DNA from: Pannonibacter carbonis
Lineage (GTDB): Bacteria > Pseudomonadota > Alphaproteobacteria > Rhizobiales > Stappiaceae
NCBI RefSeq assembly: GCF_003012935.1
Contig: NZ_PUDR01000005.1
Coordinates: forward strand, 62,001 to 126,000
Direction: 5' to 3'
Length of the DNA stretch: 64,000 nt
Positions 10,280-19,230 of this stretch are shown here, piece after piece. How positions within the stretch are numbered: the stretch's first letter is position 1; every line of letters begins with the position of its first letter. Under the pieces are notes generated by a model. It worked only from the letters and a program-made list of their open reading frames with translations. It had not been told where the DNA came from and ran no database searches. The position numbers and the translations under genes are program-made.

Positions 10280-11362
10280 GTGGTGCCGGCCATCCCCCTC
10301 CCCTTCGTGCTGGCACTGCTGTTGCTGATCCTGCTGCTGCAGAACCTGCTGCGCAGCAGTTTTCGCCCGACGGCCTCGACCATTTTCATTGGTGGCTGCA
10401 CGCTCCTGACCGCTGTCGTCGGGCTGCGCTGGACCATAGACCTGCCCGCGCTGCGAATGCTTCAGCCGGTCGTGGCCTCCCTGTTGCCGCCTTTTGCCTG
10501 GCTCTCCTTCACCGGACTTGCTCGCCAGCCTCTCCGCCATGCCTGGCACCACGCCGCCGGACCGGTGCTGGTCCTGATCCTGAGCGCGAGCTGGAACCGG
10601 TGGCATCCGCCCCTTGATCTGGTTCTGGCGGGTCTGTTCTTCGGCTACGGCGCTGCACTGCTGCGCCAGGCTGCGGCCGGGACGGACCGGCTCGTTGATG
10701 CAAGGCTGAGCGATGCGCCGACTGCGCGTCGCGCGGTACTTTTCGCAGGCCTCGTGCTGGTCGGTTCAGGCTGCGTGGATCTTGCGGTCGCTGTCGATTT
10801 CGATCTCCTCGGCGGGCAGCACGCGGCATCGATCGTCAGCCTCGCCAACATGCTGACCCTGCCGGTCATAGCCTATGCCATCATGGTCATCGGCCGCAGC
10901 CAGCCCGGACAGGAAACAGGCGATGATACGGCCGCCCGTTCAGACCTTCCGGCCGATGAGAGCGAGGGCAATGCCCCGCCACCGGCCATCGCACCCCCGT
11001 CAACGGCTGACGATCCAGACGGACAACAGGCAACCGATGCCGCCATTCTGGACCGCGTCGACCGCACGATGCGGGAGCGCCAGCTCTACCGCGATCCGGA
11101 CCTGACGCTGACACGCCTCGCCCGGCGCATCGGCATCCCGGCGCGGCAGATCTCGGCAGCGGTCAATCGCATCCACGGACGCAACGTGTCGCAGGTCGTC
11201 AACGAGTACCGCATTGCCGAGGCCATGCGGCTCTTGGCGGAGACCGACAGACCCGTCACCACGGTGATGTTCGACTGCGGCTTCCAGACCAAGTCCAATT
11301 TCAACCGCGAATTCGCCCGCGTCACCGGCACGACCCCAAGCGACTACCGCCGCTCCGCCTGA
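10280..11362 (+). CDS. AraC-family regulator with membrane-spanning N-terminus
   Basis: The 360-residue protein starts with a GTG (10280) preceded by AGGGAG. The N-terminal 210 residues contain about six to seven hydrophobic segments (for example PFVLALLLLILLLQNLL, TIFIGGCTLLTAVVG, LPVIAYAIMVIG). A Pro/Asp-rich linker at about 215-255 leads to a C-terminal AraC DNA-binding domain with two helix-turn-helix units (LTRLARRIGIPARQISAAVN; VTTVMFDCGFQTKSNFNREF). Membrane-bound AraC proteins probably sense an envelope or small-molecule signal. The target is not evident. It is 54 bp after the lipoprotein gene on the same strand, so the lipoprotein may be functionally tied to it. Confidence 0.85.
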   Translation: MVPAIPLPFVLALLLLILLLQNLLRSSFRPTASTIFIGGCTLLTAVVGLRWTIDLPALRMLQPVVASLLPPFAWLSFTGLARQPLRHAWHHAAGPVLVLILSASWNRWHPPLDLVLAGLFFGYGAALLRQAAAGTDRLVDARLSDAPTARRAVLFAGLVLVGSGCVDLAVAVDFDLLGGQHAASIVSLANMLTLPVIAYAIMVIGRSQPGQETGDDTAARSDLPADESEGNAPPPAIAPPSTADDPDGQQATDAAILDRVDRTMRERQLYRDPDLTLTRLARRIGIPARQISAAVNRIHGRNVSQVVNEYRIAEAMRLLAETDRPVTTVMFDCGFQTKSNFNREFARVTGTTPSDYRRSA

Positions 11363-11400
11363 GGCAACAAGCCCCCCAGGTTTGCCCGCATCCCTCCACG

Positions 11401-11586
11401 TGTCACCCCGGGCGGAGCGCAGCGCAGACCCGGGGCCTACTCGTTTGCAGAGCGGCAAACTGTGACAGGGCTGCGCCACAAATTCCGATAAGCTGCAGAA
11501 TGCCTGCCGTGGCGCTGCGGATCTCTCCGCGCCGATCTGGAAGCGAGTAGGCCCCGGCTCTCGCGTTGCTCGGCCGGGGTGACATC
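11401..11586. repeat. Palindromic dispersed repeat, variant copy D
   Basis: The arms at 11401-11443 (GTCACCCCGGGCGGAGCGCA... ending CCTACTCG) and 11544-11586 are imperfect inverted repeats about 43 nt long, separated by about 100 nt. It shares the plan of the other repeats (GTCA-CCCCGG...AGCGCAGCGC) but not their TGACAAACC termini or flanking hairpins. It lies between two convergent genes and may end both transcripts. Confidence 0.65.
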
Positions 11587-11616
11587 AGAGAGCCCAGGAG
11601 CACCTTGAGCCCACGT

Positions 11617-12660
11617 TTATCGCGGCGTTGCGAGCGCCTTGCCGAGGAAGTCGATGACCTCGGCCGAGACCACCGCATGCAGGTCCTCGCGGCTGCGTTC
11701 ACCCCCATCCTTGCAGACGATGCCATCGCCGGGTGTTTCTTCTTCGATCAGTTCGACCGCACCGGGCTTACACAGTTGCATGAAGCTGAAATGCGCCGCA
11801 TCGGCGATCTCGTTGTAGCGTGCGGTCGATGCTGGCAGATGCTCGGCCAGATAGCCCGATTCCAGCCGCGCCGGCAGATCGCCAATGTCCACGCCTGCGC
11901 CGAAGATCAGCGCCGGAACGCTCAGCTGGCTCAGGCTTTCCGGTGTGAAGCCGCGTGCAAGGCCAAGGTCGAATGAGACGAAGGCCCCGATGCGCGGGTC
12001 CTTGAGGTCGGCTTCAACGCTCGTATTGTCGAGCCCCAGTTCCTGCAGCAGGCCGCAGGCGCGCGGGCTGTGACCCTTGGCGCAGTCCTCGGCAAAGCGC
12101 CGCGTGTCGAACCTTGCCCCTGCCGCCGCCGTGACGGTCCAGCCGCCCAGCGAATGCCCGATCGCCGCGATCTTCTCGCCATTCACGCGGCCTGCCAACG
12201 CCGGATCGGCCAGCACCGCATCGATGACGCGGGACAGGTCCTTCGGCCGCTCCCAGATCCGGGCTGCGGATGCCGGGTCCCGGTTGAACGTCGTGGTGCC
12301 GGGATGATCGGGCGCGGCTACCACATAGCCTTGCGCGGCCAGTTCCCCGGCAAGCCAGTTGAGATTGCGCCAGCTGCCGCCATAGCCATGCGAGAGGACC
12401 ACAAGCGGATGCGGTCCCATCTCGGGCTCCGCACCCGTTCTGGCAGCAATGCCGTGAAAGACGCGATTGTCGCCAACGATGCCCGGCGTGCCGCCGCTCC
12501 TGGCGGGATACCACAGGCTGACATGCAAGGGCCGCGCGGTGTCGGCACCTGTCTCGAAGTCGCGAAAGCCAATGTCAGCTGCGGTGGCATGGCTGGACGC
12601 GCCAACAAAAAGGGTGAAAGCCGCAAATGCAGTGCGGCTGAGAGATAAGGTCTGGAACAT
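11617..12660 (-). CDS. Exported alpha/beta hydrolase
   Basis: The 347-residue protein has a signal peptide (cleavage probably after ATA at about residue 28). The alpha/beta-hydrolase core includes the oxyanion-loop motif LSHGYGG (residues 89-95) and the nucleophile elbow GHSLGG with Ser170. A later AAHFSF supplies a candidate catalytic His. The layout (Phe/Gly-rich DIGFRDFETGAD start, a Pro-rich APDHPGTT) resembles the dienelactone-hydrolase / platelet-activating-factor acetylhydrolase-like group of periplasmic hydrolases. The substrate is unknown. It is transcribed toward the AraC gene and separated from it by repeat D. The ATG at 12658-12660 follows a GGAG-type site. Confidence 0.85.
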   Translation of the reverse strand: MFQTLSLSRTAFAAFTLFVGASSHATAADIGFRDFETGADTARPLHVSLWYPARSGGTPGIVGDNRVFHGIAARTGAEPEMGPHPLVVLSHGYGGSWRNLNWLAGELAAQGYVVAAPDHPGTTTFNRDPASAARIWERPKDLSRVIDAVLADPALAGRVNGEKIAAIGHSLGGWTVTAAAGARFDTRRFAEDCAKGHSPRACGLLQELGLDNTSVEADLKDPRIGAFVSFDLGLARGFTPESLSQLSVPALIFGAGVDIGDLPARLESGYLAEHLPASTARYNEIADAAHFSFMQLCKPGAVELIEEETPGDGIVCKDGGERSREDLHAVVSAEVIDFLGKALATPR

Positions 12661-12765
12661 GATCGGTCTCCGGAAGGGGTTGAACGAGGCCGTTCTGCCC
12701 GTCGTTGCCTCTCCTGGAGACCTGAAACGTGATCGAGGACCCTGGTTGAACCCTTTTTTGCCGCC

Positions 12766-15315
12766 TCAGCTTGACAGCACGTCCTTCACCGTTGTCGCCA
12801 GTTGCTTCAGCGTGAAAGGCTTGGCGAGGAAGAAGAACTTCTCATGCGCCGGCAGGTTTTCCTCGAAGGCATCCTCGGCGTAGCCCGACACGAAGATAAT
12901 CTTGAGGTCGGGCCGCGTCTTGCGCAGTTCGACCAGCAGTGTAGGGCCGTCCATTTCCGGCATGACCACGTCGGAGACCACCAGATCGATGGTACCGCCG
13001 GTCTCCTCCATCACCTCGAGCGCCTCGGTGCCGGAGGACGCCTCATGCACGGTATAGCCGCGCGAGGCGAGCGCGCGGGCGGCGAAAGCGCGCACCGCTT
13101 CCTCGTCCTCGACGAGAAGAATGGTCGCCGACCCGGTGAGATCCTTGACCTTTTCCGGTTCCTCGACCTGCTTCTTCTCGACGACCGGAACTTCCTTGGG
13201 GATGTGGCGCGGGAAGAAGATGCGGAATGTGGTTCCAGAGCCGAGTTCAGAGGTACAGAAGATGTAGCCGCCGGTCTGCTTGACGATACCGTAGACCGTC
13301 GACAGGCCAAGACCGGTGCCCTTGCCGACTTCCTTGGTCGAGAAGAACGGCTCGAAGATCTTTTCCATGATCTCCGGCGACATGCCGGTGCCGGTGTCGA
13401 CCACCTCGATCATGGTGTATTCGCCGGGCGGCATGCCGCGCGTGTTGTCGAAGAGCGTGGACTCCTGCTCGCTCACATTGCCGGTGCGGATGGTCAGGAG
13501 ACCGCCCTCGGCCATCGCATCGCGGGCGTTCACCGCCAGGTTCATGATCACCTGTTCGAGCTGGTTGACGTCCGCCATCACCGGCCACAGATCCCGGCCG
13601 TGTACCATCTTCAGCTCGATGGTCTCGCCCAGGAGCCGGTCGAGCAGCACGGTCAGGTCGGCGAGCACATCATTCAGCGCCAGTTGCTGTGGCCGGAGCG
13701 TCTGGCGGCGCGAGAAGGCCAGCAGCTGGCGGACAAGGCCCGCCGCCCGGTTGGCGTTCTGCTTGATGTTCATGATGTCCTGGAAGGACGGATCGGTCGG
13801 TCTGTGGCTGGCGAGCAGCAGGTCGGAGAAGCCGATGATCGCCGTCAGGACGTTGTTGAAGTCATGCGCCACACCGCCGGCGAGCTGGCCAATGGCCTGC
13901 ATCTTCTGGCTCTGGGCAAACTGGGCTTCCAGCGCGCGCTGCTGGGTCGTCTCCAGCGCATAGACAATGGCCACCTCGCCATCCCCTGCCCCGTCCTGCA
14001 CCGCCGAGACATAGAACGTCGCCGAGCGGCCGTCAGACGACTTGGCCAGCGGCAGGTCGAGCGGCGCAATCGCGCCGATGCCCTTGGAGGCGGCGGCCAG
14101 CGATTTGGTGAGTTCCTCGCGCCCGGGGCCGGTGACGAAATCCTGCAGCCTTGTGCCGTCCGAGGTCGGGTCGGCGGCGCCGAACAGGCGCAGGAACGGG
14201 GCATTGGTGCGCAGCACCCGGCCCTCGGCATCAAGGGAGGCAATGGCGATCGGCGTGTTGTTGAAGAACCGGGCGAAGCGCACTTCCGCCGCCCGCAGCG
14301 CCTCGGCAACCTCCTCACCGCGTGACCGGTTCAGCACCAGCGTGCGGCTGTCACCGGCAATGCCGTCGGCACCGAAGGGCACGCGGTGCAGCAGGCGAAC
14401 CGGAATGCCGCGCCCGTTGCGGGTGACAAGATCCAGATCGAAGGTCTCGCTCTTGACCTCACCCGCCGTGCCGCGCACGGAGCGGACCAGTTCGGCCCCG
14501 TCGCCCCGGATAATCTCCGACAGCGCCACTTCGCCCGCCTGGAACTGGGCCAGATCATAGCCGAGCCAGTCGGCGAGAGTGGCATTGAGATAAACAAGCT
14601 TGCCCCGGGCATCGCAGGAGAAGAACCCGGCTGGCGCATGGTCGAGGAAGTTGATGACCCGCTGCAGTTCCTGGAAAGAGCTTTCCTGGTCGCTGCGGTC
14701 GCGGGTGATGTCGGCCAGTTGCCAGACGGTCATGCGGCGACCTGTCCCGCCCTCCTTGCGGGCGACAGACAACGGGCGCACCAGCACCCTGTACCAGCGC
14801 GCACCGCCGTCGCTGCCATCCAGCGCATAGGGCAGCCGCACCTCTTCCTGCACCCGGCGCCCCTCGCGCATCGCCTGCGACAGGCGGAAGATCACGTCGG
14901 CTGCATCAGGGTCAGAGGAGAACACCCGCTCGACGGTGCGCACGTCAGCTGCCGATTCGGCACCGGTCAGCTGCGCATAGGCCTGGTTGGCATAGATCAT
15001 CCGGCCATCGGCATCGGTGACGATCGCGCCATCATCCAGGCTGTCGAGAAACGCCGCACCAAGCGGATTGACCGGAGCACGCGGCGCAAAGCGCAACAGA
15101 CCGATGGCTCCGGCAAACAGCGAAAACACCCCGACCACCGCCAGGATGCCGAGAAGGCCGAGAACATAGGGTTCGGATGCCTCCTGCCCCATGACGGCAA
15201 AGGCTGTCGCCGCGCCCACCAGGGCAAGCGCGAGCACAAGCAAGACGGCAATGTTGCCGGTCCGCTCGCCCCGATCGACCACCGGCGCTGCCGGCTCCCC
15301 GTCCCTGTCGCTCAT
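12766..15315 (-). CDS. cckA: Cell-cycle hybrid histidine kinase CckA
   Basis: The 849-residue protein has two transmembrane segments (about 22-42 and 50-74), PAS-like sensory domains (about 98-175, 215-300 and 345-420), a HisKA domain with phospho-accepting His484 ([15 protein letters not shown]), an HATPase domain ([23 protein letters not shown]) and a C-terminal receiver with Asp782 ([10 protein letters not shown]). This matches CckA, which phosphorylates CtrA through ChpT and so controls cell cycle and motility. The ATG at 15315 is preceded by AGGA; an earlier start at 15522 would run into flhB. It lies 85 bp behind flhB on the same strand and may be the last gene of the flgB operon. Neither chpT nor ctrA is in the window. 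Confidence 0.93.
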   Translation of the reverse strand: MSDRDGEPAAPVVDRGERTGNIAVLLVLALALVGAATAFAVMGQEASEPYVLGLLGILAVVGVFSLFAGAIGLLRFAPRAPVNPLGAAFLDSLDDGAIVTDADGRMIYANQAYAQLTGAESAADVRTVERVFSSDPDAADVIFRLSQAMREGRRVQEEVRLPYALDGSDGGARWYRVLVRPLSVARKEGGTGRRMTVWQLADITRDRSDQESSFQELQRVINFLDHAPAGFFSCDARGKLVYLNATLADWLGYDLAQFQAGEVALSEIIRGDGAELVRSVRGTAGEVKSETFDLDLVTRNGRGIPVRLLHRVPFGADGIAGDSRTLVLNRSRGEEVAEALRAAEVRFARFFNNTPIAIASLDAEGRVLRTNAPFLRLFGAADPTSDGTRLQDFVTGPGREELTKSLAAASKGIGAIAPLDLPLAKSSDGRSATFYVSAVQDGAGDGEVAIVYALETTQQRALEAQFAQSQKMQAIGQLAGGVAHDFNNVLTAIIGFSDLLLASHRPTDPSFQDIMNIKQNANRAAGLVRQLLAFSRRQTLRPQQLALNDVLADLTVLLDRLLGETIELKMVHGRDLWPVMADVNQLEQVIMNLAVNARDAMAEGGLLTIRTGNVSEQESTLFDNTRGMPPGEYTMIEVVDTGTGMSPEIMEKIFEPFFSTKEVGKGTGLGLSTVYGIVKQTGGYIFCTSELGSGTTFRIFFPRHIPKEVPVVEKKQVEEPEKVKDLTGSATILLVEDEEAVRAFAARALASRGYTVHEASSGTEALEVMEETGGTIDLVVSDVVMPEMDGPTLLVELRKTRPDLKIIFVSGYAEDAFEENLPAHEKFFFLAKPFTLKQLATTVKDVLSS

Positions 15316-15400
15316 TCCTGACCATCTCCCTCCCGCCCAGCGGGATTCGGCACCTGCGCCAGCATTCTGCGGGCGGCGGCGAAATTCAACTCGCGTTGCG

Positions 15401-16480
15401 CTAATTCGCGCGCCAGCTCCGGGTTTTCCGCATCCGGTAAACGAATCCGATGACTTCCGCGACCGCCTTGTAGTGTTCTTCCGGAATGAACTGGTCGATT
15501 TCAACACTGGCATAGAGCGCACGGGCCAGTGGCGGATTCTCGATCACCGGTACATTTGCCCCCTTGGCGACTTCACGGATCTTCAGCGCCACCGCATCCG
15601 TGCCCTTTGCAATACACTGTGGCGCGCCCATGGCCTCATCGTATTTGAGCGCAACCGCATAGTGCGTCGGGTTAGTCACCACGACGGTTGCCTGCGGCAC
15701 GGCGGCCATCATGCGGCGGCGGCTGCGCTCCATCCGCAACTGCCGGATCTTGCCCTTGATCAGCGGGTCACCTTCGGTCTGCTTGTATTCTTCCTTGACC
15801 TCGCGCTGGCTCATTTTCTGCTTTTCGAACCACTTGCGCCGCTGCCAGAGATAGTCGCCAGCCGCAACAATTGTCATGACCGCGAGGATCGCCCCGATCA
15901 GTTGCAGGATCAGCTGGCGTGTTTCTTCCAGCATCACCAGTTCCGGCGCAAAAATGATGGTCTCGGCCCGGTCCCGCTGCGGCCACAACACCGCAATCAT
16001 CAGCATCGAGACCACTGTAATTTTCACGATCCCCTTTGCGAAGTTGATCAGGCTGTCGGCCGAGAACAACCGCTTGAAGCCGGACAGGGGCGAGACCTTG
16101 GACAGTTTCGGCTTCAGCGCCTCGGCACTGAAGATGAGGCTGTGCTGCACCATGTTGCCGGCCACGGCCATCAGCAGCAGAAGCAGAAACGGGAGGCCCA
16201 GCACCGCTCCCATGACGAAACCGACGTCCCACAGGAGATCCGTCAGCGCGTTGCCGTCCGCCTGGATCATTGCGGCCTGTTCGAGATACCACTTCAGGTG
16301 CGCGCCGAGATCACGCGCGGCCGCCGGCGCGAAAAAGGCAACCACCATCGCTGTTCCCGCCATCAGGAACCAGGTCGAGACTTCCTGGGACTTCGCGACA
16401 TCCCCGCGCTGCATCGCCTCCGTGAGGCGTTTTTGCGTGGGGTCCTCGGTTTTCTCGGCGTCGTCGCCGCTTTCAGCCAT
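15401..16480 (-). CDS. flhB: Flagellar export apparatus protein FlhB
   Basis: The 359-residue protein has four N-terminal transmembrane segments and a cytoplasmic C-domain with the autocleavage motif NPTH at residues 270-273 (VVTNPTHYAVALKY). FlhB sits at the export gate and switches the type III secretion system from rod/hook to filament substrates after cleavage between Asn and Pro. Gap to fliR upstream is 7 bp. Length and motif are canonical. The N-terminus (DDAEKTEDPTQKRLTEA) is typical. Confidence 0.98.
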   Translation of the reverse strand: MAESGDDAEKTEDPTQKRLTEAMQRGDVAKSQEVSTWFLMAGTAMVVAFFAPAAARDLGAHLKWYLEQAAMIQADGNALTDLLWDVGFVMGAVLGLPFLLLLLMAVAGNMVQHSLIFSAEALKPKLSKVSPLSGFKRLFSADSLINFAKGIVKITVVSMLMIAVLWPQRDRAETIIFAPELVMLEETRQLILQLIGAILAVMTIVAAGDYLWQRRKWFEKQKMSQREVKEEYKQTEGDPLIKGKIRQLRMERSRRRMMAAVPQATVVVTNPTHYAVALKYDEAMGAPQCIAKGTDAVALKIREVAKGANVPVIENPPLARALYASVEIDQFIPEEHYKAVAEVIGFVYRMRKTRSWRAN

Positions 16481-16487
16481 AGCGCCC

Positions 16488-17261
16488 CTACCCCGCCGTG
16501 TATCGGCCGATTTGCTCGGCGAAATGGGTGAGATACCAGGACATGATCGTCCCGATCAGGACCAGCAGGAGCACGATGCCGAGCGTGATGTTCACCGGCA
16601 TCGAGATAAAGAAGATCTGCATCTGTGGCATCAGCTTGTTGAGCAGGCCGAGGCCGAAATAGAACACAAGCCCCACAACGATGAAAGGCGCGCTCATGCG
16701 CACCGCGATCGAGAACACATGCGCAAACGTGTCGACGGCCACCTTGGTAAAGTCGCCGATCGGCATCAGGTCCCCAGGAGGAAACAGGGTAAAACTGTCA
16801 TGCAGCGCCGCGATGATCAGAAAATGCGCGTCCGTGACGAATACCAGCGTCACCGCCAGAATGGACAGGTAGTTGCCGATCAGGGCCCCCTGCTGGCCGG
16901 AATTGGTGAGATCCGAGCCCATCGCGAAGGCAAGGCCGATCTGGCTGGCGATGATCGTCCCCGCGATCTGAAGCGCAGCCGTGATCATGCGCGCCGACAG
17001 CCCAATGGCAAAGCCGATCAGGAACTCGCCGGCGAGCAAAACCCCGAGCCGCGGCAGGTTCGTCATGAGATCAGCCGGATAGCTGCGTGATGCCATCGGA
17101 TAGAGCACCAGGGTCACGGCAAGGGCGATGGTGAGGCGCATCCGCCCCGGGATCGAACTCTCCCCAAGCCCCGGCAGCAGCATCACCATTGTGCCAAGCC
17201 TTGCGAACATCAGCATGAACATGGCGGCCATCGCCGGCAGGAAGGACAGTTCCAGCGTCAC
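16488..17261 (-). CDS. fliR: Flagellar export protein FliR
   Basis: The 257-residue protein has about six hydrophobic segments and the FliR core sequence (ARLGTMVMLLPGLGESSIPGRMR near the N-terminus; GEFLIGFAIGLSARM). It joins FliP and FliQ in the inner-membrane export gate. Gaps of 13 bp to fliQ and 7 bp to flhB show an operon. Confidence 0.97.
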   Translation of the reverse strand: MTLELSFLPAMAAMFMLMFARLGTMVMLLPGLGESSIPGRMRLTIALAVTLVLYPMASRSYPADLMTNLPRLGVLLAGEFLIGFAIGLSARMITAALQIAGTIIASQIGLAFAMGSDLTNSGQQGALIGNYLSILAVTLVFVTDAHFLIIAALHDSFTLFPPGDLMPIGDFTKVAVDTFAHVFSIAVRMSAPFIVVGLVFYFGLGLLNKLMPQMQIFFISMPVNITLGIVLLLVLIGTIMSWYLTHFAEQIGRYTAG

Positions 17262-17274
17262 CGCCCGCCCCCTT

Positions 17275-17541
17275 TCAGCCGGTTGCCAGGATGAGGTCGG
17301 TGATGCGCGCCATGAAGGAACTCATCAGGCTGCCCATGAATGGCAATGTCAGAACCATGGTGACGAAGATGGCAAGGATCTTCGGAACGAAAACCAGCGT
17401 CATTTCCTGGATCTGGGTCAGTGCCTGGAACAGGGCAATGATCACGCCGACCACGAGCCCGACGACCATCGTCGGCGCAGCCAAAAGCACGAGGGTCCAT
17501 ATACCCTCGCGTGCCACGTCCATGACTTCAGGTCCGGTCAT
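17275..17541 (-). CDS. fliQ: Flagellar export protein FliQ
   Basis: The 88-residue protein has two transmembrane helices and the conserved FliQ sequence GLVVGVIIALFQALTQIQEMTL followed by FVPKILA. It is a gate component with FliP and FliR. The ATG follows a GGGGAAAGG ribosome-binding region. It sits 33 bp after fliE in the flgB operon, in the common order fliE-fliQ-fliR-flhB. Confidence 0.97.
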   Translation of the reverse strand: MTGPEVMDVAREGIWTLVLLAAPTMVVGLVVGVIIALFQALTQIQEMTLVFVPKILAIFVTMVLTLPFMGSLMSSFMARITDLILATG

Positions 17542-17574
17542 GCCTTTCCCCGCTTTCAGCGCTGCAAAAGCCGA

Positions 17575-17886
17575 TCAGATCGGCATGCGCATGATTTCCT
17601 CATAGGCAGCGATGACCCGGTCCCGCACGGTGACCATGGTTTCCAGTGCAACCTCGGTCTCGGCAATGGCAGTCACCACGTCAACCACGTCCGCCTTGCC
17701 CTGCACAAGGCCCAGCGCCATCTTGTCGGCCTCGCGCCCCCCCTGGACGACGTTGTTCACCGCATCCCGCACCAGGCCACCGAAATCGGCTCCACCAGCA
17801 GGGGCCATCTCGGCCTCGGCGGCAATCGGCTTCGTCAGCCGCGACATGTTCTGGTAGGCATTCGCCGCGATCGAGGGAATGGACAT
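17575..17886 (-). CDS. fliE: MS-ring/rod junction protein FliE
   Basis: The 103-residue protein ends with the FliE signature ADVVDVVTAIAETEVALETMVTVRDRVIAAYEEIMRMPI, in which the last residues match the strongly conserved 'AYxEIMRMxI' end. FliE is the first rod protein, joining the MS ring to the rod. It lies between flgC (28 bp gap) and fliQ (33 bp gap). Confidence 0.97.
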   Translation of the reverse strand: MSIPSIAANAYQNMSRLTKPIAAEAEMAPAGGADFGGLVRDAVNNVVQGGREADKMALGLVQGKADVVDVVTAIAETEVALETMVTVRDRVIAAYEEIMRMPI

Positions 17887-17914
17887 GGCTCAAGGCTCCT
17901 CAGCGTGCCGGCGA

Positions 17915-18325
17915 TCAGCCGCGCAGGATGTCGATTGTCCGCTGCAGCATGCGGCGGGTGGCTTCGATGACATTCAGGTTTGCTTCGTAGGAGCGCTGCG
18001 CCTCGCGCATGTCGACGCTCTCCACCAGCGAATTCACATTTGGCATCCGCACATTGCCGTTGATGTCGGCTGCCGGGTGACCCGGCTCATACCGGGTGGG
18101 AAACTGAGACTTGTCTTCCTCGATGCGGCCGAGAGCCACCGTTTCGGCCTGCAATGCCCGATCAAACTGGTTCTTGAAGGTCGGAATCTTGCGCCGGTAG
18201 GGATCCTCTTCCGGCGTCTTGCCGGTGGAATCAGCATTGGCGATGTTCTCAGCGATCACGCGGATACGGCCGTTCTGGGCTTTAAGGCCAGAGGCCGAAA
18301 CGAACAGGGATTTGACAAGATCCAT
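17915..18325 (-). CDS. flgC: Proximal rod protein FlgC
   Basis: The 136-residue protein begins MDLVKSLFVSASGLKAQNGRIRVIAENIANADSTG and ends with EAQRSYEANLNVIEATRRMLQRTIDILRG, the N- and C-terminal helices that pair in axial flagellar proteins. It carries the internal PYRRKIPTF motif of FlgC. The start at 18325 gives the canonical N-terminus. The frame stays open upstream across flgB, so a longer 284-residue reading exists but is out-of-family. Gap to flgB is 11 bp. Confidence 0.97.
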   Translation of the reverse strand: MDLVKSLFVSASGLKAQNGRIRVIAENIANADSTGKTPEEDPYRRKIPTFKNQFDRALQAETVALGRIEEDKSQFPTRYEPGHPAADINGNVRMPNVNSLVESVDMREAQRSYEANLNVIEATRRMLQRTIDILRG

Positions 18326-18336
18326 GACAGTGCTCC

Positions 18337-18738
18337 TTACGCCGTCTTGCCGAGGGCGATGCGGATGAGCCCGATGCTCTTGGTGTAGAGACTGGTCGCG
18401 GCCTGGTAGTCCATCTGGTTGGCCGTCACCATCATCATCTGCTCTTCCAGTGACACGCTGTTGCCGTCCGGCGTGATCTCGAAGGAATCGATCTTGGTGT
18501 TCTTGTTGGAAGATGCCGTCATGAAACCGGCCAGATGATTCTTCTGAGTGATCGCCGTGGACAGGCCAGCGCTGCCGGTGTTGTCCAGCTTGTCGAGGTC
18601 GAAGGCCTTCATATCCCGGGCGCGGTAGCCGGGCGTGTCGGCATTCGCAACGTTTTCCGACAGAACGCTCTGACGCGACTGGTGCCAGTGCATCTTGGAC
18701 TTCAACGCCCGGAACATCGAAAGATCCGACAAGGCCAT
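18337..18738 (-). CDS. flgB: Proximal rod protein FlgB
   Basis: The product is about 133 residues, beginning MALSDLSMFRALKSKMHWHQSRQSVLSENVANADTPGY, with the FlgB signature SENVANADTPGY and a C-terminal helix ending TKSIGLIRIALGKTA. It forms the proximal rod with FlgC. I chose the ATG at 18738 because GGTGA lies about 7 nt upstream; the ATG at 18750 adds four residues and has no visible ribosome-binding site. It is the first gene of the run flgB-flgC-fliE-fliQ-fliR-flhB-cckA and has a CtrA-type box at 18788-18802. Confidence 0.95.
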   Translation of the reverse strand: MALSDLSMFRALKSKMHWHQSRQSVLSENVANADTPGYRARDMKAFDLDKLDNTGSAGLSTAITQKNHLAGFMTASSNKNTKIDSFEITPDGNSVSLEEQMMMVTANQMDYQAATSLYTKSIGLIRIALGKTA

Positions 18739-18750
18739 GCGAGTCACCAT

Positions 18751-19230
18751 TTGTTAACGGATTAGGCAAGTGTTGCCGGTCAAATGGTTAACGAATGGTT
18801 AAGCTTGAGCCTATTGCAATTTCAAACTGGCGCCGCATTTCAGTGGAAATCATGGATTTCTGCGGGAAACGCAACCGGACACGCCCGACCGGACTCGGCA
18901 ATTTTTGCCGCACGGTGTTAATCTTTCCTAACAACCGGAAAGAATCACTGCGACCGGCTGGTCAGGACCCGAGCAAGGGGCCGGCAAGCTCCGCACAATG
19001 ACGCAACAGTATACCTGATCGGCTTCAGATGATATCTGCACACCACCAGAAACGGCCGTTGGCTGCTGGACAGTGTGTCCGGACGCCGGAATAGCTTCAG
19101 GCCATCACGAGATCGGCACGCATTCAACCGGCAACGATGAATGCTGAAAAGCTGATCGATCTTAATGTGTTAGAGCATCTAGCGTGCGGCTTTCCGTTGC
19201 ACCAGATGGTCTAGGCTTCAAGAGGTTCGC
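18751..19230. other. Divergent regulatory region flgB / fliO
   Basis: This 480-bp gap separates two divergent flagellar operons. It contains a perfect TTAA-N7-TTAA site near flgB and a TTAATCTTTCCTAAC segment near 18917. No coding sequence or RNA gene is convincing. Confidence 0.6.
18788..18802. promoter_or_regulatory. CtrA-type box upstream of flgB
   Basis: TTAACGAATGGTTAA matches TTAA-N7-TTAA exactly, the CtrA-binding consensus of alphaproteobacteria. It lies 50 bp upstream of the flgB start. Confidence 0.65.

Noticed and set aside
17915-18769. A 284-codon frame that would fuse sequence upstream to FlgC
   Set aside because: The first 148 codons are flgB read in another frame; FlgC is complete from 18325.
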